The notes under the pieces were generated by a model. That model was not told the origin of the DNA. It did not search any database and saw only the letters and a list, made by a program, of their open reading frames with translations. 38,426 nucleotides of DNA from Gammaproteobacteria bacterium (lineage in GTDB: Bacteria; Pseudomonadota; Gammaproteobacteria; Pseudomonadales; Oceanobacteraceae). Every line of letters starts with the position of its first letter. The stretch's first letter is position 1. The stretch spans positions 1 through 38,426 of the forward strand of contig JABXIK010000002.1 of assembly GCA_013373125.1 (NCBI GenBank). The letters run 5' to 3'. Positions 18,496 to 26,687 of this stretch are shown in pieces. Both the position numbers and the translations under genes were made by a program.

Positions 18496-19011
18496 TTAAT
18501 TAATTGCGTGATCGATGATGTCAGCCATTTCATCCACTGACAGTACCTTCTCACTATCTAAAATTATGACAAAGTGCTCATCAATATTGGCAACACCAAC
18601 AATAAATTGAGCACGAATTTGAGCACCAAATGATGGTGGATTTTCAATTTGTTCTGGTAACACTTCCACCACCTCATTGACTGAGTCCACTACCACTCCT
18701 AAAAGAGCCACGCGATCCTCGTGATTCACTTCAATAATGGCAATACAACTACGCTGATGAATTTGAGTTTTATCCTTGCCAAAGCGCAGGGATAAATCTA
18801 AGACGGGCACCACCTCACCGCGCAAGTTCAAAACGCCTTTGACAAAATCGGGCATCAATGGAATCGTGGTAACCGAACCATATTCGATAACCTCTTTTAC
18901 GGAATGAATATTCATTCCGTAAAAGTCATCACCCAGAATAAAGGTGACATATTGATTATTTTGGTTTTGCTCGGAAAATCCGCTCAAATCCAAATCACTA
19001 TTATTACTCAT
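18496..19011 (-). CDS. cheW: Chemotaxis adaptor CheW
   Basis: A 171-aa CheW-domain protein that couples receptors to CheA. The core starts at QYVTFILGDDFYGMNIHSVKE and includes GVLNLRGEVVPVLDL, the standard CheW signature. The first 20 residues (SNNSDLDLSGFSEQNQNN) are a polar tail. It starts 4 bp after the cheA stop and precedes a receptor gene by 18 bp. Confidence 0.95.
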   Translation of the reverse strand: MSNNSDLDLSGFSEQNQNNQYVTFILGDDFYGMNIHSVKEVIEYGSVTTIPLMPDFVKGVLNLRGEVVPVLDLSLRFGKDKTQIHQRSCIAIIEVNHEDRVALLGVVVDSVNEVVEVLPEQIENPPSFGAQIRAQFIVGVANIDEHFVIILDSEKVLSVDEMADIIDHAIN

Positions 19012-19015
19012 GATG

Positions 19016-21166
19016 TTATGCCTTCATTGATTTCTCGATGTCCATTTGATTGCCTTTTTGTTCATGCTCACACGCCATATCCACAAGCTGTGGAATGTCT
19101 AAAATAAATCCGACCTCACCCGTCCCTAAAATCGTAGACCCACCAATACCGCGAATAGATCTGAAAATTTCACTCAAGGGCTTGATCACAGCCTGTAACT
19201 CGCCATGTAATTCATCCACCACAATACCGGCGCGACGATTGCCATATTTCACCACCACCAAGTGTTGGTGATTAATTGGACTCGACTCGGTTTTGAATAC
19301 TTGAGAAAGCTCGATAAATGGCAAGACATCGCCACGCAGATTGACAAAATTTCGATCCACACGAATTTCTTCATCACTAAAACTGATGCATTCTTGAATA
19401 AGATTCAGCGGTATGATGAGCTGACTGTCACCTACACTCACATTAAAACCATCAATGATTGCGAGAGTTAAAGGTAATCGTATGCGAAAGGTCGTTCCTT
19501 TTCCTAACTCGCTGGTAATATCAATCTGACCTTTTAAGTCTTCAATATTACGTTTCACCACATCCATCCCCACACCACGACCAGATAGATTGGTCACAGC
19601 CGCAGCAGTTGAGAACCCTGGTGCAAAAATAAGTTTATAAATTTGCTCTTTCGAGAGCGAATCAGATTCTTTAATAATTCCCTTCTCATACGCCTTAGCG
19701 AGAATTTTTTCACTATCAAGACCTGCGCCATCATCAATAATTTCAATGACCACAGCACCTGAGTCATGAAAGGCTTTTAATTCTAATGAGCCCTCTTCTG
19801 GCTTACCTTTATAGGTACGTACATCTTTCGATTCGATCCCATGATCAATGGCATTACGCACAATATGCATTAACGGATCTGACAGTTTTTCGATCATGGT
19901 TTTATCCAATTCGGTTTCAGCTCCGCTTATGGATAATTTAATGTCTTTTCCTAATTCTTTAGAAACATCCCGTACAATGCGTTTTAAACGATTAAACGTA
20001 TCACCCACTTGCACCATGCGTAACTGTAAGGCCCCATCACGAACTTTCTCGATAAGATTAAGCATGGTGGAGAACGATTCATCTAACTTACTGTTCTCAA
20101 GCTTACGAATCTCCAAATCTAACGCGGAGCCAGATGTGACCATTTCGCCAATTAAAGAAATCAGTCCATCTAACTTTCTTGATTCCACTTTTAAAAAGCT
20201 TAATTCTTGCGGACGCTTATGCGCTTGTTTGTTCTGTGTGCTTAATGCCGCTTCGATGGCTTCTGGTTTCACCACACCCTGTTCGACCAACACACTACCA
20301 ACAGGCTTGTTGATGTCTGATTCCTGTTTATGGGCAGTAAGCGCAGAGGTTAATTCTTTCTCGGTTATGATGCCGGTTTTCACTAATACTTGACCGATCG
20401 GGTCATCATGGGAGGGAAGCGTCGACAAGCGATCAATATAGCTTTTCGGCGTATTAATGATGACTTCACTGTTTTCTTGAATAAACTCAAATACGCTTTC
20501 AATTTTTTGTTTATCCACATCACTTTCGAATGCAATGATCAATGACAGATAGCACACCTCAGGGTCAAACCCTTCGTCAGGCAAATTACATATCAAGCGT
20601 GCGGTTTTCACCTTACCTATCATGTCCAAGTATCGAAGGTGCGACATGGGGTCCATACCATCACGGAAAACATCCTCTCCGTAATTTACTTGAATGAACC
20701 AATATTGATCGCTATTTTCATCTTCAATGACAGGTTTTGCTTCTTCTTTTTTGACGGGCTTCTCCGCCTCTGCTGACTGATCGTTTAAATAAAAATCCAA
20801 CTGTTCTAGCAGCAGCAATCCGACTTCTTTGTCAATTTGATTCTCCCTATCAATTAACTCGTCAATTAACTCCCCCATATGGGAGTGGCACTTGAACATC
20901 AGTTCGGAAAGTTCCGGCGTATAATCCAAAATATTTGAACGCACCTTCTCTAGTACGCTTTCTACTTTATGGGTAAACGCCACAATGCTATCGAAGCCAA
21001 ACAAACCGGCAGAGCCTTTAATAGTATGCGCCGCTCGGAAAATTGCATCGATGTGTTGGGACATGAGAGCTTCGCCCGAGTCCACTTCAAGCATGCAAGA
21101 TTCCATTTCCTCCAGCAGTTCGCGGGACTCATTTATAAACAGCTGTTCAACTTCATCCATATCCAT
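19016..21166 (-). CDS. cheA: Chemotaxis histidine kinase CheA with MshEN-like repeats
   Basis: A 716-aa CheA. I chose the ATG at 21166 because it falls 4 bp after the STAS stop, whereas the longer start at 21199 would lie inside that gene. The HPt domain carries His47 (AAHTIKGSAG). A P2-like region (~152-245) contains FRDGMDPMSHLRYL. Residues 256-279 and 288-311 are two 24-residue repeats (P-[IV]-G-x-V-L-V-x-x-G…) matching the MshEN consensus. Then come the dimerisation helices, the ATPase domain (HIVRNAIDHG, IIDDGAGLD, GRGVGMDVV, GKGTTFRIRLP) and the C-terminal CheW-like domain (~580-716). It is the kinase for CheY, CheB and probably the REC-EAL protein. The repeats are not usual in textbook CheA. 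Confidence 0.95.
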   Translation of the reverse strand: MDMDEVEQLFINESRELLEEMESCMLEVDSGEALMSQHIDAIFRAAHTIKGSAGLFGFDSIVAFTHKVESVLEKVRSNILDYTPELSELMFKCHSHMGELIDELIDRENQIDKEVGLLLLEQLDFYLNDQSAEAEKPVKKEEAKPVIEDENSDQYWFIQVNYGEDVFRDGMDPMSHLRYLDMIGKVKTARLICNLPDEGFDPEVCYLSLIIAFESDVDKQKIESVFEFIQENSEVIINTPKSYIDRLSTLPSHDDPIGQVLVKTGIITEKELTSALTAHKQESDINKPVGSVLVEQGVVKPEAIEAALSTQNKQAHKRPQELSFLKVESRKLDGLISLIGEMVTSGSALDLEIRKLENSKLDESFSTMLNLIEKVRDGALQLRMVQVGDTFNRLKRIVRDVSKELGKDIKLSISGAETELDKTMIEKLSDPLMHIVRNAIDHGIESKDVRTYKGKPEEGSLELKAFHDSGAVVIEIIDDGAGLDSEKILAKAYEKGIIKESDSLSKEQIYKLIFAPGFSTAAAVTNLSGRGVGMDVVKRNIEDLKGQIDITSELGKGTTFRIRLPLTLAIIDGFNVSVGDSQLIIPLNLIQECISFSDEEIRVDRNFVNLRGDVLPFIELSQVFKTESSPINHQHLVVVKYGNRRAGIVVDELHGELQAVIKPLSEIFRSIRGIGGSTILGTGEVGFILDIPQLVDMACEHEQKGNQMDIEKSMKA

Positions 21167-21170
21167 CGTG

Positions 21171-21485
21171 TTAACCCGCAGCCTGTCTCTGATCGCCATT
21201 CAAATCGAATTGATAGCGCTGATTGAATTCTTCTAACGCCGAGTCTTCATTCGCGGTAATAGTCAGCTCTTTACCCTTGCAATGTTTACGTTTCAGCCAA
21301 ATTAATAATTGAAAACCTGATGAATCCATTTCCGAAACATTCGATAAATCCACAATGACTTTCTTATCGTCGTCTTTTATATTTGCCATCAAGAATTCAT
21401 AGCATTCGGTAATGTTAAATACCGTTAACTCCTCAGTGATTTCAATCACTAAAAAATCGGCTTTCTTCTCAGCTGAAAACGCCAT
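21171..21485 (-). CDS. STAS-domain protein of the chemotaxis operon
   Basis: A 104-aa single STAS domain resembling anti-sigma-factor antagonists. The phosphorylatable loop reads SEMDSSGFQL, with Ser55/Ser56 in the DSSG motif of SpoIIAA. The ATG at 21485 is preferred over a GTG at 21491 because TGAGG lies 7 bp before it. It sits 7 bp after cheY and 4 bp before cheA. A STAS gene between cheY and cheA also occurs in some other proteobacterial chemotaxis clusters. Its role there is poorly defined, possibly a scaffold or phosphorylation-controlled switch. No partner serine kinase is visible in this window. Confidence 0.88.
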   Translation of the reverse strand: MAFSAEKKADFLVIEITEELTVFNITECYEFLMANIKDDDKKVIVDLSNVSEMDSSGFQLLIWLKRKHCKGKELTITANEDSALEEFNQRYQFDLNGDQRQAAG

Positions 21486-21492
21486 AAGCACC

Positions 21493-21861
21493 TCAAGGCA
21501 AGATAAGTTTGTTCACGGCATCCAACATCTGATCCGCTTTAAACGGTTTAATGATCCAAGCTTTCGCTCCCGCCGCTTTACCCGCCATCTTTTTGTCTTC
21601 AGATCCCTCGGTGGTAAGCATGATCACGGGTGTAAATTTATAAGCCGCTTGTTTTTTCAACTCTGTGACAAACGTAATGCCATCCATGTTTGGCATATTC
21701 ACATCCGAAATCACCAGATTAATCTTTTGCCCAGTTAATTTACTCAGGGCATCTTTACCATCTTCTGCGGTAATGACCTCAAAGCCCGCGCCTTTCAGTG
21801 CCATTCCCACCACCTGACGAATGCTCGAAGAATCATCCACAATCATGATCGTTTTCGACAT
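21493..21861 (-). CDS. cheY: CheY-like response regulator
   Basis: A 122-aa single receiver domain with Asp9/Asp10, phospho-acceptor Asp53, Thr83/Thr84 and Lys105 (WIIKPF). As the only stand-alone receiver in the operon it is the likely output of CheA. Whether it binds the flagellar switch or serves as a phosphate sink is not visible. There is no cheZ nearby. GGGAG lies 6 bp before the ATG. Confidence 0.95.
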   Translation of the reverse strand: MSKTIMIVDDSSSIRQVVGMALKGAGFEVITAEDGKDALSKLTGQKINLVISDVNMPNMDGITFVTELKKQAAYKFTPVIMLTTEGSEDKKMAGKAAGAKAWIIKPFKADQMLDAVNKLILP

Positions 21862-21887
21862 ATCTACTCCCAGTAACCCGTGCCTAA

Positions 21888-23069
21888 TTAAAAATACGTC
21901 AGGCCATCGTCTTTTGACTCTGACTCGCCTTGTTCAGCTTCCCCATGCACACCAGCCTGTTCCAAGGTGGTATACGTGCTGCTTAACGCCTTCAACCAAT
22001 GTTCAACATTAATTGGTTGCGCGTTGACACCTTGCTGTTGATGCTCAGCAACAACAGCATTTAATTTTTTAATATCATCCGTGGTATGACCTAGGATTTG
22101 TGTCACTCGATCTTGAAACTGCAATCCGGTTAAAACCGATTTCACATCTTCACTGATTTCTTCGCTCATATTTTTTAAATTTTGAGCGGCTTCTAAACTG
22201 CTGGAACCTACGCTATTAAATTGATCGATCACACTTTCAATAATGGCCTGCGCATTGGCCATTTTCTTATCGTCTTCATGGGATAACTGCTCAGTTCTGG
22301 ACAAGGTATCCGCAAGCATTTTATTCACTTGCTCTATGCGTTTTGAGATGCGCTCACCCGCTTCACCGGAGCGAGTGGATAACGTGCGTACTTCATCGGC
22401 CACCACGGCAAAGCCTCGCCCTTGATCCCCGGCTCGTGCGGCCTCAATTGCCGCATTTAGTGCCAGCAAGTTGGTTTGCTCCGCGATACTGGCCACTTCG
22501 GCACTCATTTCTTTCAATTCTTCAGTGATTTCAGACAAACCCGATACATCGCTGACGATGGTATTGCGATTGGTGATGCCATTTCTTAGAACATCAATGA
22601 TGCCGCCGAGCTGGTTATCTGCATTTTCAATCATCTTGGAAATACCTTGATCCCCTTGGATACCTCCCACCGCTTGATTGGAAGACTCAATTGAGGACTG
22701 CAATCGATGAAAAATGCCGTCAAAGCGGCCCACCAGTTCTTCAACGTTTTCTTTGACTTGATCAGCCACTAGGTCTTGTAGTTGAATCCAGATAGGTAGA
22801 ATTTCCTGCAATGCGGCTTGATAATTTTGCAATTGGCTTTCGAACAAGGCTTCATGATCAGTCGTGGCAGGCGCTTCGTCTAAAATCGTTGGCAGTGCAT
22901 TCTCGCTTCGCCATAGGAGAAGCACGCTCATCACCACTAACACACTGCATACACCTGCCAGCCATAATGGCGCCAGTACCCACAGCACAACGCACGGCAA
23001 CAATGCCGCGAAGGCATAAATACTGAGGCGATAACGGGATAATTTAGAGGCGTCTGGCGAAATGCTCAT
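21888..23069 (-). CDS. Methyl-accepting chemotaxis protein without periplasmic domain
   Basis: A 393-aa receptor and first gene of the chemotaxis operon. Two adjacent hydrophobic helices (~17-50: [20 protein letters not shown] and [12 protein letters not shown]) form a hairpin with almost no periplasmic loop, so sensing must be cytoplasmic or membrane-based. The signalling region holds [20 protein letters not shown] and [15 protein letters not shown]. The tail ([13 protein letters not shown]) lacks a clear aromatic docking pentapeptide. AGGAAG is found upstream of the ATG. It is shorter than the second receptor and lacks a HAMP domain. Confidence 0.92.
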   Translation of the reverse strand: MSISPDASKLSRYRLSIYAFAALLPCVVLWVLAPLWLAGVCSVLVVMSVLLLWRSENALPTILDEAPATTDHEALFESQLQNYQAALQEILPIWIQLQDLVADQVKENVEELVGRFDGIFHRLQSSIESSNQAVGGIQGDQGISKMIENADNQLGGIIDVLRNGITNRNTIVSDVSGLSEITEELKEMSAEVASIAEQTNLLALNAAIEAARAGDQGRGFAVVADEVRTLSTRSGEAGERISKRIEQVNKMLADTLSRTEQLSHEDDKKMANAQAIIESVIDQFNSVGSSSLEAAQNLKNMSEEISEDVKSVLTGLQFQDRVTQILGHTTDDIKKLNAVVAEHQQQGVNAQPINVEHWLKALSSTYTTLEQAGVHGEAEQGESESKDDGLTYF

Positions 23070-23362
23070 GCAGGTTACTTCCTACCTATATTGAAATTAA
23101 GATTAGGAGATACCCGTAAGCTGTCAAAGTGCTGCATTAGAATCGGCTTATATGGTCGCAAGACACACCGAAAGAAACATTTTAAAATTCACTCCAAGAT
23201 CAAAAACGCACCAATTTGCGCCATTAATATATTCCTGCACGGTTTTAAGTCATTGAATTAAATGGAAATTATCTAAAAAGCCCACTCCGCCCCGAAATAA
23301 TCCAGCACCGCGGCAGAAAGTGTGCAATTCACTTCAACTAGGAGCATTGAATTTTGTTTTGG

Positions 23363-23368
23363 TATAAA
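23363..23368 (+). promoter_or_regulatory. Putative extended -10 promoter of the amino-acid ABC operon
   Basis: TGG followed by TATAAA at 23363-23368 makes an extended -10 element (TGnTATAAA). No good -35 is present at the usual distance. Transcription would start near 23375, just before the leader hairpins. Confidence 0.4.
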
Positions 23369-23377
23369 ATTTGCGAT

Positions 23378-23526
23378 TCGGCTCACTGGTCTAAACAGAA
23401 GACCCAAGCCATTAAGCATTTAATGAGTTATAGAGAGACCCTCTATAACCAGTGGTTATAAAGCTTAAGGGGATGAATCATCCGTTCAGCTCCTTTAAGC
23501 ACCAAAGCAACACACAGGAGACCGTT
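23378..23526 (+). promoter_or_regulatory. Structured 5' leader of the amino-acid ABC operon
   Basis: About 150 nt before the ATPase start contain nested inverted repeats. GGCT/AGCC plus GGTCT/AGACC occur at 23380-23410. GTTATAGAG/CTCTATAAC is perfect at 23427-23435/23441-23449. TATAACC/GGTTATA at 23444-23450/23454-23460 shares TATAACC with the previous stem, so the two are mutually exclusive. A stem at 23464-23472/23491-23499 surrounds GGATGA-A-TCATCC. It resembles a regulatory leader but matches no riboswitch I know. The remaining intergenic stretch 23070-23340 shows no gene or clear signal. Confidence 0.5.
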
Positions 23527-24300
23527 ATGGGTCCACAAGTCGCCCCTCTGGTGGCCACCAATATTTACAAACAATTTGGTGACCATGAAGTCCTAAAAGG
23601 GGTCTCTCTAGAAGCCAATAAAGGGGATGTGATCTCTGTGATCGGATCGTCAGGCTCGGGTAAAAGCACGTTCTTACGTTGCATCAACATGCTGGAAATC
23701 CCAACGAAAGGGGATATTCAAGTTCATGGTGAGCAAATCCAATTCAAATTGGATCGTAAAGGACAGCGCGTACCTGCGGATATTCGCCAAGTGGAGCGCA
23801 TGCGCTCTCAACTAGCGATGGTATTCCAAGGATTCAATCTTTGGTCTCACATGACCGTGCTAGAGAACATCATCGAAGCGCCGATTCAGGTGCTTGGCAT
23901 CAGTAAAGCGGAAGCCATTGAGCGTGCAGAAGAGCACCTTAATCGAGTGGGTCTGTATGAACGTAAGGATTATTACCCTGCGCACATGTCCGGTGGTCAG
24001 CAGCAACGCGCGGCAATTGCCCGTGCGCTAGCCATGAACCCTGAGGTGATGTTATTTGACGAACCGACGTCTGCTTTGGACCCAGAACTCGTTGGCGAAG
24101 TGCTAAAAGTCATGCGCGAATTGGCCGAAGAAGGCCGCACTATGGTAGTGGTGACGCACGAAATGGCATTTGCCAAAGACGTTTCCAACAAGGTAATGTT
24201 TTTACATCAAGGAAAGATTGAAGAATTTGGCGACCCGAAAGACGTTTTCGAACATCCAAAATCTGAACGCTTTAAGCAGTTTATTTCTTCTGTTTACTAA
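23527..24300 (+). CDS. Amino-acid ABC transporter ATP-binding protein, HisP/AotP-type
   Basis: A 257-aa cytoplasmic ATPase of a polar amino-acid uptake system. Walker A is GSSGSGKST, the Q-loop lies in [18 protein letters not shown], the ABC signature is [13 protein letters not shown] and Walker B is [11 protein letters not shown], followed by the switch His in VVTHEM. The insertion after the third strand ([19 protein letters not shown]) and APIQVLG match HisP/AotP. Start at 23527 follows ACAGGAG 7 bp upstream. An upstream in-frame start at 23452 lies in the leader hairpins and is unlikely. It is the first gene of a four-gene operon. Confidence 0.95.
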   Translation: MGPQVAPLVATNIYKQFGDHEVLKGVSLEANKGDVISVIGSSGSGKSTFLRCINMLEIPTKGDIQVHGEQIQFKLDRKGQRVPADIRQVERMRSQLAMVFQGFNLWSHMTVLENIIEAPIQVLGISKAEAIERAEEHLNRVGLYERKDYYPAHMSGGQQQRAAIARALAMNPEVMLFDEPTSALDPELVGEVLKVMRELAEEGRTMVVVTHEMAFAKDVSNKVMFLHQGKIEEFGDPKDVFEHPKSERFKQFISSVY

Positions 24301-24337
24301 CCAAAAAAACCAAAACAAAAAACGTTGGAGCAACCAC

Positions 24338-25087
24338 ATGAAAAAAACGTTATTAGCCTTAGCTGGCGTATTGAGCTTAACCGCCCATGCCGAGATGGAT
24401 TCTATCCGTGTCGCTGTTGATGCTCCTTATCCGCCATTCGAATACAAAGCACCGGATGGCACTTTGACTGGCTTTGAGGTCGAGCTAGGCAACGCCGTTT
24501 GCCAAGAAATCACCAAGAAAGACTGCGATTGGGTTATCCAAGCTTGGGACGGTATCATCCCTGGTCTATTGGCGCGTAAATACGACATGATTTTCTCTTC
24601 TATGTCTGTAAACGAAGAGCGTAAAGAAAAAGTATTATTCTCTAAGCCTTACTACCAAGTACCTTCTGCTTACTTCGCGCCTGTTAAAGGTGGCTTTGAT
24701 AGCAGCATGACCAAAGGTAAGCGTATTGGTGTTCAACGTGCGACCGTACAAGACAACTACATCACTGAAATGAAAAAAGACGCAGAAGTGGTACGTTACA
24801 CTACAGCGGATGACATGGTTGTGGATCTAGAAGGTGGTCGTTTAGACGCGATCTTTGTTGACGCACCTGTAGGTGAAGACATGCTAAAAGGTAAAGCTAA
24901 GTTCGCACAATCTGGCGAAATGGTTACTCAGCCAATTAGCATTTTCGGTGAAGGTATTGCCGCTGCATTCCGTAAGCGTGACAAAGACCTAGCTGAAAAA
25001 GTAACCGTTGCTTTAGATAAACTAAAAGCAAACGGCACTTATGACAAAATCATGAAGAAATACTTCAGCTACAGCATTAAGGTTTAA
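24338..25087 (+). CDS. Periplasmic basic amino-acid-binding protein (HisJ/ArgT/AotJ family)
   Basis: A 249-aa periplasmic solute-binding protein. A signal peptide spans 1-19 (LALAGVLSLTAHA cleavage). SIRVAVDAPYPPFEYKAPDG and GFEVELGNAVC are hallmarks of SBP family 3. A Cys pair in VCQEITKKDC corresponds to the disulfide of HisJ and LAO-binding proteins, favouring arginine, ornithine, lysine or histidine as substrate. TTGGAG lies 7 bp before the ATG. The gene follows the ATPase by 37 bp and is followed by an attenuator-like hairpin before the permeases, which would keep it in excess. Confidence 0.94.
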   Translation: MKKTLLALAGVLSLTAHAEMDSIRVAVDAPYPPFEYKAPDGTLTGFEVELGNAVCQEITKKDCDWVIQAWDGIIPGLLARKYDMIFSSMSVNEERKEKVLFSKPYYQVPSAYFAPVKGGFDSSMTKGKRIGVQRATVQDNYITEMKKDAEVVRYTTADDMVVDLEGGRLDAIFVDAPVGEDMLKGKAKFAQSGEMVTQPISIFGEGIAAAFRKRDKDLAEKVTVALDKLKANGTYDKIMKKYFSYSIKV

Positions 25088-25103
25088 TCTCCTTAAGTAA
25101 ATA

Positions 25104-25136
25104 AAATGCCCAAGCAGGATAACTGCTTGGGCATTT
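25104..25136 (+). terminator. Internal attenuator hairpin after the binding-protein gene
   Basis: AAATGCCCAAGCAG (25104-25117) and CTGCTTGGGCATTT (25123-25136) form a perfect 14-bp stem with a 5-nt loop. The T-tract is short, so partial termination or 3' end stabilisation of the upstream mRNA is likely. It stands between the binding protein and the two permeases. Confidence 0.8.
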
Positions 25137-25199
25137 ATTGTTTTGGAGTTGTACAGTTTTCACATAACTGATTCCAAATTTTAAACGAGCAATTATTTT

Positions 25200-25907
25200 A
25201 TGTTGGATTTACACGGCTATGGCCCAAGCATTTTTAGCGGCGCCATTGTCACAATCGAAGTCGCCCTATTATCTATTATTATCGCTTTTATACTGGGCCT
25301 ATTAGGTGCCGTTGCCAAACAGTCTGGCGGCACGATTTCCCGTTCTATTGCCACTGCCTACACCACCATCATCCGTGGCGTACCAGATTTAGTTTTAATG
25401 ATGCTCATCTTCTTCGGTGGCCAGATCGCGTTTAATAACTTCACCGAATGGCTGTACTACGCCAGTGATGAAAAGATCGATATCTTCATCAATATTAATG
25501 AATTCGTCGCCGGTGTTTTAACCATCGGCTTTATCTTTGGCGCCTACATGACGGAAACCTTCCGCGGCGCTTTCTTAGCCGTAGACCAAGGGCAAATCGA
25601 AGCTGGCAAAGCCTACGGCATGACCAACCTGCAAGTGTTTAAACGTATTATGTTTCCACAAATGATGCGTCACGCACTACCGGGCCTGGGGAATAACTGG
25701 CAAGTATTATTAAAAACCACTGCACTAGTGAGTGTCATTGGTTTAGCGGATATGGTGCGCTTAGCCACAGAAGCGGCTAAATCCACTGGCGAGCCGTTCT
25801 TATTTTTTATTCCTGTTGCCGCTGTGTATTTAGGATTAACCGCATGCAGTGAATGGGGTTTTGCTGTGTTAAAGAAACGTTATAACGTTGGCACAGTGGA
25901 GGCTTAA
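25200..25907 (+). CDS. Amino-acid ABC transporter permease, HisQ/AotQ-type
   Basis: A 235-aa inner-membrane permease of the HisQ class. It has about five membrane helices and the EAA motif EAGKAYGMTNLQVFKRIMFP that contacts the ATPase. FIFGAYMTETFRGAF is the usual segment just before it. It starts 113 bp after the binding protein gene, beyond the attenuator, and ends 2 bp before the second permease. It forms a heterodimer with that permease. Confidence 0.94.
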   Translation: MLDLHGYGPSIFSGAIVTIEVALLSIIIAFILGLLGAVAKQSGGTISRSIATAYTTIIRGVPDLVLMMLIFFGGQIAFNNFTEWLYYASDEKIDIFININEFVAGVLTIGFIFGAYMTETFRGAFLAVDQGQIEAGKAYGMTNLQVFKRIMFPQMMRHALPGLGNNWQVLLKTTALVSVIGLADMVRLATEAAKSTGEPFLFFIPVAAVYLGLTACSEWGFAVLKKRYNVGTVEA

Positions 25908-25909
25908 TC

Positions 25910-26623
25910 ATGGATGCATTACTTGCACTGATCGACACAAATAAAATTTTCAACCTGACTACCTTGGGTCATTACTGGGATGGTTTTGTCATGACCATTC
26001 AGTTAGTAGCATCCAGCTTGTTAATTGGTCTGATCATCTCGGTGCCACTTGCCGTTATGCGCACCAGTAAAAATCCATTCATAAACTATCCTGTTTGGTT
26101 CTTTACTTATGTGTTCCGCGGCACACCATTATTAATTCAGTTGTATATGATTTATTACGGCGTCACCTTAATCGATGGTATTCAAGAGTCCGTATTCTGG
26201 GTCATCTTTGAACGCGCCTACTACCCTTGCTTGATCGCATTTACATTGAATACCGCGGCTTACACTACAGAAATTTTCCGTGGTGCCATTGAAGCCACGC
26301 CTAAGGGTGAAATTGAAGCAGCCAAAGCTTACGGTATGAGCTGGTTAAAGCGTATGACACGCATCGTATTGCCTAGTGCGTTTCGTCGTGCTATTCCGGC
26401 CTACAGCAACGAAGTGATCTTCATGCTGCACGCCAGCGCCATTGCATCCACTGTCACCATCATTGATCTAACCGGTGCAGCCCGCGATATTTACGCCCGT
26501 TACTATGCTCCGTTTGAAAGCTTCTTATTTGTGGCAGCCATTTATTTATCCATTACCTTTACTATTATCTTTATCTTCAAGCAATTAGAAAAACGCTTAC
26601 TGGCTCACTTGCAGCCAAGATAA
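25910..26623 (+). CDS. Amino-acid ABC transporter permease, HisM/AotM-type
   Basis: A 237-aa inner-membrane permease, partner of the preceding one. The EAA loop reads EIEAAKAYGMSWLKRMTRIV, and NTAAYTTEIFRGAIEATP precedes it as in HisM. FFTYVFRGTPLLIQLYMIYYG is also typical. A GTGGAGG ribosome-binding site lies in the end of the previous gene. It is the last gene of the operon, followed by a strong terminator. Confidence 0.94.
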   Translation: MDALLALIDTNKIFNLTTLGHYWDGFVMTIQLVASSLLIGLIISVPLAVMRTSKNPFINYPVWFFTYVFRGTPLLIQLYMIYYGVTLIDGIQESVFWVIFERAYYPCLIAFTLNTAAYTTEIFRGAIEATPKGEIEAAKAYGMSWLKRMTRIVLPSAFRRAIPAYSNEVIFMLHASAIASTVTIIDLTGAARDIYARYYAPFESFLFVAAIYLSITFTIIFIFKQLEKRLLAHLQPR

Positions 26624-26630
26624 GTATTTA

Positions 26631-26680
26631 ATGCATAAAAAAGCCCTAGCACCTTTCGGGACTAGGGCTTTTTTATGCAT
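26631..26680. terminator. Long perfect-stem bidirectional terminator
   Basis: Positions 26631-26649 and 26662-26680 are exact reverse complements (19 bp), starting ATGCATAAAAAAGCC. T-runs exist on both strands, so it can stop the ABC operon and the convergent diguanylate cyclase gene. Confidence 0.93.
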
Positions 26681-26687
26681 TCGACTT

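Noticed and set aside
19848..20393. Plus-strand open frame opposite cheA
   Set aside because: It is fully inside cheA on the other strand, with no ribosome-binding site and no known motif.
21167..21199. cheA start at 21199 overlapping the STAS gene
   Set aside because: The extra 11 residues lie in the STAS coding end; the ATG at 21166 gives the usual CheA N-terminus and tight 4-bp spacing.
23452..23526. Longer N-terminus for the ABC ATPase
   Set aside because: The segment lies in the leader hairpins and HisP-like proteins start at the downstream ATG, which has a strong AGGAG site.
23378..23526. Lysine riboswitch in the leader
   Set aside because: The conserved junction sequences and five-stem architecture of the lysine riboswitch are not visible, and the leader is too short.
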